From: Takakia lepidozioides
Taxonomy: Eukaryota > Streptophyta > Takakiopsida > Takakiales > Takakiaceae
Direction of reading: 5' to 3'
Assembly (NCBI GenBank): GCA_030704615.1
Contig: CM060731.1
Location: 58,322,756 to 58,386,755 of the forward strand
DNA length: 64,000 bases
Below, piece after piece: positions 56,099 through 64,000 of the stretch. The notes beneath the pieces were generated by a model. The model was not told the origin of the DNA. It ran no database searches and saw nothing but the letters and a program-made list of their open reading frames with translations. Every line of letters starts with the position of its first letter. Within the stretch, counting starts at the first letter, position 1. A program made the position numbers and the translations under genes.

Positions 56099-56739
56099 CC
56101 ATGCCTTGCTGATGTTGTTGTCTTGCATTTGAGCTGTTTTTTGACACTGGCTGGAACATCCACAAGGCGGCTCTGCTCGAGAGAGAAATCAGTTTGAATG
56201 CAGGGGCAGATTTTGAGATCACAATCACCACTCAGAACGTTGTTCTTTGCACCGGCATGCCATGTCAGCATGCATATCAGCCCAAACTCATTACTTCGTG
56301 AGCCTTCCACTGCCGGAGTGTGCCCATTCAAGCCAGATCTTCGAAACGCAGGGATGGAACGGGGTTTTGAAACCAGCATTGCCCAACTGGATACCCAATT
56401 CAGCTCCGCATCTTGGTCCATTAATTTGCTGCACATTGTGAAGTTTTCTGCCCGTTCACCGCAAGTTGAAGAAGGAGTATTCTTAAAACATGGGTACTCA
56501 TAATCTGGAAATGGCTCCAGCTTATGTTGCTTGAGTGCGAATATGAGTGTGGTTGGCTTGCCAGCTTTACATCTGGTCATCCCACTCCATATGATGAGCA
56601 TGTTCAGCTTGACTTCTCTCACACAAAAGTCGTTGCCAAGATGGGGTTCGCTACCCTGGATGACTTCCCGTCGTTGTTCTGGGCTGCAACATACAATTAA
56701 TTTGGCCCATGGCGAGGGGCCTTGCCTTCCACCAATCAT
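56095..56739 (-). CDS. Unrecognised protein frame, 214 codons
   Basis: An uninterrupted minus-strand frame of mixed composition (SPWAKLIVCCSPEQRREV, KPTTLIFALKQHKLEPF, GLICMLTWHAGAKNNV) that looks like a globular protein rather than repeat translation. Sequence before the first ATG is pyrimidine-rich and could hold a splice acceptor, so this may be a 3' exon of a longer gene. No family is recognised. It could be chance or pseudogenic. Confidence 0.35.
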   Translation of the reverse strand: MIGGRQGPSPWAKLIVCCSPEQRREVIQGSEPHLGNDFCVREVKLNMLIIWSGMTRCKAGKPTTLIFALKQHKLEPFPDYEYPCFKNTPSSTCGERAENFTMCSKLMDQDAELNWVSSWAMLVSKPRSIPAFRRSGLNGHTPAVEGSRSNEFGLICMLTWHAGAKNNVLSGDCDLKICPCIQTDFSLEQSRLVDVPASVKKQLKCKTTTSARHG

Positions 56740-56980
56740 CTGTAAGTCCTGTGAAACTGTTTTTGTGGCAGTTTGTAAGCAGTGGGCAGCGATGGTGGGC
56801 TGTTGTAGGATATGATGAACTCAATGTCGTGTACTGACAGCAACCCCTCCTCTCTTATGCAAGCATTCAACAAGCCAAGTTGACTGCAGAGCATATTCAG
56901 CCCCCCACGTTTCTAGTTGCCTAATGTTCTTCATCTCCTGGGCAGAGGCATTTTCCAGGGTCTCCATCTGTGATGACACA

Positions 56981-58243
56981 CTATCTTCTCATGTGGTTCA
57001 GCTTCTGGTCTTGCTCTTGTTTGCACCACCCCAATGAAGGGCAGTTCCCACCTGCTTGATTCTCTCCATATGGTTGTCTTGGTAGGGTTTCCCACAACCA
57101 CCTTTCCTTTTCAGACTGCGAGTCATCAGCCTCGTTCTCCAATGCTTCACTTTCTTCCCAAGTGAGGTGCTCTCCTCTTTTATGCTTCAACGTCCCTGCA
57201 CGTGTCTTTTCCTTCATCTCCCGTGGTGCTTTCGAATGAATGATCACTGATTTGCATCTGTTGGCAACACTTACGGTGTCCCTTTCCTTGCATGCCACTG
57301 CAGGCCCGTCATTGACTTTCTTGGCAGGGAAGTCTCCTCCTTCTCCCTCATTTTCTGGCTCTGTTGGTGCCCCACTCACCATGCTATCAGGGCTGCACTT
57401 ATTTTGTGGTGTTGCGCCAGCCAAGGGCGATCTTTCACTGGTCCGATTGTTGGCAGCAGCTGATTGGAGTCTTCTTGGCAGAGTCTCCCACGAGCTCCCA
57501 TCAGTTTCAGGCATCAGGTTTTCTACCTTGCCCTTCCATTTTTCATAAGCGAGGTGTCTGTCTTCCTCCCTTTCACTCTTCAGCCTCTCAGGCAGATTTT
57601 TCTTCATGCGATTGCTGATCCCATACTTCCAGTCTTTGTTTAATTTTCTCCAGCCATCACCCTCAGATTTGACAAGGTATTGCTGCCCTTCCTTGTGTCT
57701 TTCCTCACTCCCAACTGCTGGTTTTATCCCAGATTCACCTCTCATCCTTGCCTGGGGTTTTGCTTGCCAAACAGCCCTTGTGTGGGGAACTTCAACGAAA
57801 GGCAACATCTCATTCTCAGCTCTTGTCTTTGTACCTCTTTGCAGCAGTCCAGCCTCGGGTGCCTCACTTTCTGATTGTTGGGTTGCATTCTTCGACTGCC
57901 AACCTTTGACAGGAAAGTGTGCTCCTTCTTCCTCATCTTCTACTGGTTCCCTTGATGCTTCACCTCGTGTGTCCTCCTCCTCATGTTTTAGCAGCAGCTC
58001 CCATGCCTGAATTGCTACTTTTCCTCGTAGTTGATCTTGTGCTTTCCTTTTTCTCCGTAGCTTAATCAACTGTTCTGTCTTGGCAGCTCCCTTGCCATGA
58101 GTGCCTTGTCTCACTGCATCTCCCTTGGCTACCCACCATCCGTGGAGTCTTTCTTGCACTATTTTGACCCTCGTTGGCATGCACTTTGCTGCGATGCCCC
58201 ACATGTATTTGCTGCTCCCTTTAATCATCAACATAGTGCACAT
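56981..58243 (-). CDS. Unrecognised hydrophilic protein frame, 420 codons
   Basis: The longest intact frame outside the mobile elements. The product is Lys/Arg/Glu-rich with no membrane segment or signal peptide. Two short segments repeat: SSWETLPRRLQ near 57440 and RWLWETLPRQPYG near 57080. HFPVKGWQSKN near 57920 and GDFPAKKVNDG near 57320 also look related. Composition suggests a nuclear or disordered protein, or the ORF1-like part of a retroelement. No known domain is recognised. Start taken at the first ATG at 58243. Confidence 0.4.
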   Translation of the reverse strand: MCTMLMIKGSSKYMWGIAAKCMPTRVKIVQERLHGWWVAKGDAVRQGTHGKGAAKTEQLIKLRRKRKAQDQLRGKVAIQAWELLLKHEEEDTRGEASREPVEDEEEGAHFPVKGWQSKNATQQSESEAPEAGLLQRGTKTRAENEMLPFVEVPHTRAVWQAKPQARMRGESGIKPAVGSEERHKEGQQYLVKSEGDGWRKLNKDWKYGISNRMKKNLPERLKSEREEDRHLAYEKWKGKVENLMPETDGSSWETLPRRLQSAAANNRTSERSPLAGATPQNKCSPDSMVSGAPTEPENEGEGGDFPAKKVNDGPAVACKERDTVSVANRCKSVIIHSKAPREMKEKTRAGTLKHKRGEHLTWEESEALENEADDSQSEKERWLWETLPRQPYGENQAGGNCPSLGWCKQEQDQKLNHMRR

Positions 58244-59507
58244 GGAAGATGGAAGATGTATTCATGGTTTGTACACAGGCATGGATAGCTGAAGGACCAG
58301 GGATAGAGTGTGGGTCCAGATTCATAAGAGGGCCGGATTTCAAGTGAAGAAGATGTACCATCGACATCCAGACAAAGAAGATTAACACTTTGATAAGGTA
58401 TGATCTGGACTGAATATGTTGTCTTCATGGCTGACATGAGGCTTTTCACCAATTCTCACCTCTTTGTCATGGTAGGCATGATGGTACATCCACAAGCTGT
58501 AGTGCCTTTGGATGAGAAGCAGTCCCCTCACAAAGTATACCGCTTGTTTTCTCAAGAGCACACCAATTCTTTGCCTGCCAGAATGCTATGCTATCCTTTT
58601 CACTCTGAAACATAATCCACTTGTCATGTAGGGTTGGAGTAGCCCTGCTTGAGTTACCATCACACCCTCTCTTATTGTGTGGGCGACAACCTGAGATTAC
58701 CATGATTGATCTTCAGGAACACTCAATCAGCTGACATGATTGTTGTTAGCTGTGTCAAGTCGCAATCTCAAGCTTAGAATGGAACCTCAAGGCTGGCTTG
58801 GTAGAGCAGGGACTATTCCCCTTTGGGTGCTTATTACATGTATTCTTACCTCTGGGCTTGCAATTTTGTGCAACAGGCCTGATGGACTGGAGAAGGCTTA
58901 TGTAAGGCTGACAACTAATTATGATGCGTTGGATATGGCAAACAAAATGTGTATCATCTAGAATGGTTCTTGTTGTTTGGAACTGGGTTGGTTTGAGAGG
59001 TGTTTTGTAAGTTTTGTAGTTTTGCAAAGTGCTTTTCATGAGTTTCATCCATAAACGTGTGTTAAAATGTCTGGCTTTAGAACAGTTATGTTTTGATGTC
59101 TCTCATAGTTATGTGCTAATGACTGCTAATGAAGGCACCTTCTTCAATTTCACCTTGTTTTCCCCTCTTATCAGAATCGCCCCTAATTATTCATGTCTGA
59201 ATTCTACAAGTTAGCTGGTTGAGTGAAGCTTTGATAGTTTGGAGTGACTTTGACATGATTCTGCCAATGTAACAATAGGAAAGTATCAGAAACAGGTAAC
59301 ATAGACGAGGAGAAGTTGTGGAATAAATACTTTTCTGAGCCCAGTCAATGGTGGGACAATCGAGGCAAGAAGGTGAATGTTTGTTGGATTATAGAGAGTA
59401 GCAGATGCAATTGAGCGTAGGAACTAGTGTGATAAATTGAGTTGGGTGCTTCCTAGAACAAGTCTAGGTTGTCATCGTCAACTGCTAGCAACAAGGCAAG
59501 GTTGTAT
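58244..59507. other. Intergenic, nothing recognised
   Basis: No gene or repeat could be supported between the 420-codon frame and the start of the retroelement B LTR. Confidence 0.45.
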
Positions 59508-60585
59508 TGTCACGCGGCTTTTACTCACCCATCCCTTCGCTATCCGAGGCGGAAACTCCAAGATAGAAGAGTTGGAAATCTCTAAGTACTCAGCCCGCGC
59601 AGAACAATCAGTCATGACCTACAGCTAGTGTATCATGGGGGTGTTTCTTATTTGTTTCCCTTTCCGCATTCATCTTAGCTACCTTACCATTGATAATTAA
59701 GTATCAGTTTGCTTCATCAATCTATCGGTTTCCTTCACTCATCCATTCAATCCACAGCTTCACTCAGATCTCTCTACACAGTGTGATTGTATCGTATAAG
59801 TATCAGATTATGATTTATCAGGTATCAGGCCGAAGCCATTGTGTCTCTAATCTGCTCTACAATATCACTACAGCTTTGCATATAACAAGCATCTACTAAT
59901 CATCTTTCCTCCTTCACCGTGCTCTCCATCTTTTGCTTCCGATCTCCGCTCCTGCCTGACTAAGAAGTCCTCCTCCGAAATAATGATCCTCATCTCCCCG
60001 TTTCTCCCTTTATCTTCCTCTCCGCGGTTCTAACCGTTTCCCTCGCTAACCGTCGTCTGTGAACTAACATGTTCCCTTCGCAGGTGTTGTTCCCCACAGT
60101 CGTTCCTGTCCTACTCTTCGTTCCCTATGATGTGACCGCCGTGTCAAGCTGTGACTGGCTGTGTGAAACTGTGACGGGCTGTGACTGGCTGTGCGAAACT
60201 GTGACGGGCTGTGACTGGCTGTGCGACTGTGTTTGGCTGTGTCGGGCTGTGACTGGCTGTGTGGCTGTATCGGCTGTGTCTGCTGTGACGACTGTGACGG
60301 GCTGTGTTGGCTGTGTGGGCTGTGACGACTGTGACGGGCTGTGTTGGCTGTGTGGGCTGTGACGACTGTGACGGGCTGTGTTGGCTGTGTGGGCTGTGAC
60401 GACTGTGACGGGCTGTGTTGGCTGTGTCTGCTGTGATGACTGTGACGGGCTGTGACGACTGTGTAACCCCCTCTACAGTGCGCTGCTGTCACCCCTAAGG
60501 CTCCTGTTGGTCTCAGTCTGTGCAAAAATTAAGGGTACCCTACAGATCCCGTATAAGTGTCTAAGTCCCCTACAGTCCTCTAACA
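59508..60585 (-). repeat. 3' LTR of retroelement B
   Basis: It starts TGTCACGCGGCTTTTACTC and ends CTCTAACA, matching the family LTR along its length, with an expanded GGCTGTG/ACTGTGACG minisatellite at about 60130-60460. It gives the reference for the LTR outer end that is missing at 14776. Confidence 0.9.
60130..60460. repeat. Expanded minisatellite in the retroelement B LTR
   Basis: Tandem units combining GGCTGTGTTGGCTGTG and GGCTGTGACGACTGTGAC, arranged as a higher-order repeat of about 42 bp in the second half. It is roughly twice as long as the equivalent tract in the retroelement A LTRs. Confidence 0.85.
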
Positions 60586-60602
60586 TTACCCCTTCCCCCC
60601 TC
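60586..60602 (-). other. Polypurine tract of retroelement B
   Basis: The minus strand reads TTTTTGAGGGGGGAAGGGGTAA directly before the LTR (positions 60607-60586), equivalent to the tract of retroelement A. Confidence 0.75.
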
Positions 60603-60626
60603 AAAAAGCCGTGTCCTCACGGTTTA

Positions 60627-63600
60627 CTATTTCCGAGTAGCAAACCTTTGTGAGTGAGCACCTTGTTGACGTTGAGAGTTTCGTGGCGGACTGTGTGTAC
60701 GAGCCCGAGGTCTGTCTCTGGTTGACGGAGATGGTTGATCACTACCTGGATAAGTGAGGCCCTCTGGAGGCTGATATCGAGGTAACCTTTCCGGCATAGG
60801 AGACCCCCGTCGCTTCTTTTCTGCCATCTGAATTGCATAGTCTTCTCCCATGTCAAAAGAATTCTGTGAAGAAACAGTTGTATCAGAATCCTCATCACCT
60901 CTCAGATGTTTTAATTTTCGAACCTTTTGTGGAATCATCTGGGGCATACAATGCTGTCCTACCATGTCTGGAAGTTTGCATTTTACAACTTGGTGTAACC
61001 GCTGAACAGCAAAATTGGTGTAGACACTGAGCTCCTTGTCTGTCCAGGTGAGTGGGGTACCAATTACTGGTGCAGCGTGCAAGTACTTCCATGCCACATG
61101 TCCCTTATAGAAAATGTCATCAAGTCCGAATTTCTGTGTTGACAAATGGTTGCAGGCTGCTTGAAACCATGAACGAATTTGAGAATCATTTTGCATCATA
61201 ACTTTTGGGTCATATAGGTACATATGAGGTGGCACCGAAGGTAATACCCAATGATCTCCACTGGAATAACTTTGAAAGCGTGTTTGCATCTTTTGTTGCT
61301 CAATGTGGTAACGTACCAGAAAACAAGCAGCGTAGTATAGCCCGCACCCCATGACAATACTTGCTATCTCCTTGGTCTTGGTATAAATGAGTCCATGTAC
61401 AACCTGGAAAGCAACCAATTCCCTCAACATGGTACCTGCCTCGTGCCAGTATTGTGCAAAGTGATGATCTTCAATATGTCGATTGTTTGGAAGAACTTTA
61501 GTCCTAGTTGCCACTGGCAGCCAAATACGCATGATTTGGTAGTAATGTGCGAATGACTGCGGAGGACTAAATTCTTTCCAAGCCAAATCCAACATGATGG
61601 GAATTTGGTTGAAGGGCATAAGCATAGCCCTGCTGTACTCCCTTGCAGCTGGAGTTTTAGGTGGGTTAAAAGCGGCATTGCCCCATACCTCCGGCTGTGG
61701 TGGCTGTGGTGTGGTTGTAGTAACCACAGGTTCAGCTACTGGTACACTGACCTGTTGTGGTGGTGGTGGTACTGGCTCCTGTATCATTGGCATCTCCTGC
61801 ACCTCCTGTGAAGACTGAAAAGCCAAAGTTTAAATAAGAAGCCATTAGCTGTTCCTGAGGGATATAGACTCTTTGGTCGATGTTTGAAGTGAGGTCTTCC
61901 ACTTGAGTCTGGAGTCCGTCTACATCCTCTTGTAACTCTGCTATCCTACTATAGACATTGTCTATAGTAGTTGTGGCAATGTTCTGCACCTGCAGCCTGA
62001 GCTCATTCATCTCGCTTTGGGTGAGCTTCCGTGGGGCTTTGCCCTCTACTGGCCCTTGTGCTAACCAGACCTGCATAAGGCTGTTATCCACCAAGCTGCT
62101 TGTGGTTCCCCTGAGAGTTTGCTCCTCTCTTAGCTTGTACAATTCCAACTGCTGTTGTAAAGCCTCCATGCGCTTCGCCTGTGGCTCAACCAATTGCGCA
62201 TAAGCAGCAAGTAGATTATTGGCTTCCTTCCAAGCCTTGTTACTGACCGCGATTTCATTTCTATTGGCCATGATGGTTTGTTGCAACTCCACGATGTGTT
62301 TCTCTTGATCAGCTTCCATCTGCCTGTATTGCTTGAAAGTATCTTCATTGCGACAGATTGTATTCTTCATATCGACAATGAGCTTCATTTGCTCAACATT
62401 CTCTTCTTCTGCCTTCGTACATTTTTCCGCTTGACTGTTTATTTCTTTTGTTGATTGGTCAAGCATAGTTGTAAATGTAGCACATTGTATCGCCATCCTG
62501 TTATGCACTGTCTGCAACTCCGTATGTAGTGCATTCAGTTCTTGCAACTTGCTTTCATGCTGCACCTGCATTTGGTATAGCTGTTGCTTATGTGCTTCGT
62601 GCAACTGGTCTTGCGCGAGGCCTGCCTCAATCAATTGTTGCTTGGCCAATTGCAAAGCCATTTCTGTATTGCCCAAGTCCTGCTTCATCTTGAGAGTGAC
62701 CTCTTCATCGACCTTGTTTGCACACTCAGTGGCAAGTCGAGCCTCAAACTCCTTCCTGAGTTCCTCTTTCAAGGCTGTCAATTGGGTAATTGGAACATGG
62801 GATTTGACATAAGTCCCCAACAAATTAAGTGTCCTGCCTATGGAACTCATCAGCATTGCCTGTTGAGGGTCATCATGGTGAGGTTGCTGCTGTTCCTCCT
62901 GATCTTCAACAGTATGATGTCTCACTAACCATTCAGGCCATTGTCCCACCGGATTTTCTTCCTGAACTACTTCATCTATCACCGGTGCTACAGTGTCATG
63001 ACCTTCCGCCTGTGGTACCTCCGACACAGGTGTGTGTATTATATGCACCTCAGGATTTCCCTTGGGCAACTGTTGCACCTCTGGGATTTCTGTCTCCTTG
63101 ACCAGACCAGAATATTCATAGAGAAGGTCCCCTTTCTCTATTTCTGCCACTATCTGTTCTGTAGTTGGAATATCTATCCCTTCACTTTCCAAATCAATTA
63201 TTTCGGGTTGAGCTGCATGGATAACTTGTGACCTTGTGACAAGTCGTTCAAGTGGCTGTGATGGTTGTGATGCAGAAGTAACTTCCTCCTCCCTCTCTGA
63301 AGGTCCTGCTTCCAGTAATAGCATTTGTCTGTGCTGCTGTGCCCCTTCCTGGCCATGAGCTTGGGAAACATTATCATGCGGAATCCGTGAAGCCAGTGGA
63401 TCCGCCACTACAGTCTTTCCCCTTCTCTGCCTCTTAGTCTCGGGTTGTGCTGCTAGTCCACCCTCACTGTGTGAAGAGCCTTGCTCTTCCATTGCAGTTG
63501 TTTCTGGCTCAAACACTCCCATTTCCTTTCTTTCTTGTGCATTAAGTATGCCAGAATCAAGGATTATTTGAGCAATGATTGGGCCAGACACTATGATAGG

Positions 63601-63726
63601 AGACTTTGCGGTAGTACCTTGTAATCTTTTCATCTCCTCTACCAGTGCGTTGTACATTATGTCCGCCCATTGTACCTCTTGTCCCTTCAGGCCTTTGAGT
63701 ATTTCCTCTGTGAAGGATCTGCTCAA
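60627..63726 (-). CDS. 3' additional gene of retroelement B (long coiled-coil protein, one frame change)
   Basis: Two long frames, 63726-61732 (664 codons) and 61826-60627 (399 codons), overlap by about 95 bp and together correspond to the broken 3' gene of retroelement A. From the N-terminal side: a domain with VEEMKRLQGTTAKSPIIV and IAQIILDSGIL; an acidic Ser/Gln/Pro-rich part; a coiled coil of about 250 residues (62800-62100, rich in Gln/Glu/Lys heptads); a Pro/Val linker; a folded-looking part (FNPPKTPAAREYSRAM, WKEFSPPQSFAHYY, HMYLYDPKVMMQ); and a basic tail with KKRRGSPMPERLPRYQP. The N-terminus lies in another frame right of 63726. The frame change may be real or a consensus error. Function unknown. 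Confidence 0.65.
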
Positions 63727-64000
63727 ATATTTGGTTCTGTTTCAGGGCAATCAGAACGTTCAATACCTGGCCTATCTCTTTTAACCCTGGGTACACAGCT
63801 TTGGTACAAGCATAACCCTGAGTTTTAAAGAAACTCCCTTCTTGGAATAAGTCCCCTATTTGCAGTCTTGCCCTGTGTTCCCCACATGCACCTGACCTGC
63901 TGGCAATCGAAACAATTGCTGGAGGTATAGGGGAGTAATCATTAATTCAACTCCCTTCACCGTTGTTGTTCCTGTCCTTGGCTCAAAGTTCTGCAAAAAT

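Larger units (their letters stand above)
59508..64000 (-). mobile_element. Retroelement B: second copy of the large Ty3/gypsy family (3' end only)
   Basis: The 3' LTR (59508-60585), a polypurine tract (60586-60602) and the 3' additional gene appear in the same order and strand as in retroelement A. The rest of the element continues right of the window. The flank left of 59508 (GTTGTAT) is unrelated sequence, so this is the outer boundary. Confidence 0.88.

Overview
The window is nuclear DNA of a land plant. The evidence is a multi-exon cyclin-dependent kinase C gene with plant-type exon junctions, GT-AG introns, degenerate PPR repeats, tRNA-derived SINE-like pieces and very dense nested retrotransposons. 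The PPR style and retroelement types fit a non-seed plant (fern, lycophyte or bryophyte), but the sequence does not settle the lineage. Only the kinase is clearly a host gene; almost everything else is mobile DNA or its remains.

Layout. 25-2450: first six coding exons of CDKC (minus). 2451-8540: intergenic DNA with decayed LINE 3' ends, a minisatellite, a SINE-like piece and an LTR-like block. 8542-11940: decayed Ty3/gypsy element (minus) ending in a PHD finger. 11941-12440: a gap of exactly 500 N. 12441-13645: an indel-rich copy of a palindrome array found again at about 26.7-28.0 kb. 14776-51735: one large Ty3/gypsy element (retroelement A, minus) holding two younger insertions. 51736-54344: 5'-truncated LINE (minus). 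55190-56098: PPR pseudogene. 56095-58243: two unrecognised minus-strand reading frames. 59508-64000: 3' LTR and 3' extra gene of a second copy of the large Ty3/gypsy family (retroelement B).

The most interesting content is the two Mutator-like DNA transposons nested in retroelement A. MULE-1 (20246-34057, 13.8 kb) sits in the integrase gene, with terminal inverted repeats and a 9-bp target duplication. MULE-2 (40571-51203, 10.6 kb) sits in the 5' LTR with an 8-bp duplication, and the sister LTR shows the empty site. Each encodes a transposase with a WRKY-GCM1-type zinc finger, DDE core and SWIM finger. Each also carries two genes not expected in a MULE: a ParB/sulfiredoxin-fold protein with a DGNHR motif, and a protein with the beta-class order of amino-methyltransferase motifs but a degenerate catalytic motif.

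In both elements the ParB-like and transposase genes diverge from an intergenic region filled with GC-core palindromes. In MULE-1 these are centred on TTTCGGCGCCGAAA and recur about every 64 bp. Similar 64-bp-spaced arrays lie near both ends of MULE-1, and single copies lie in its introns and spacers. MULE-2 has a different palindrome (core CCGCCGGCGG) at the equivalent place. A ParB-like protein, an array of candidate binding sites and a methyltransferase-like partner together suggest a parS-like recognition system in a plant transposon. This is inference from sequence and has not been tested.

Most coding regions carry stops or frameshifts. Several frameshifts fall on G homopolymers, so some may be consensus errors rather than true mutations.
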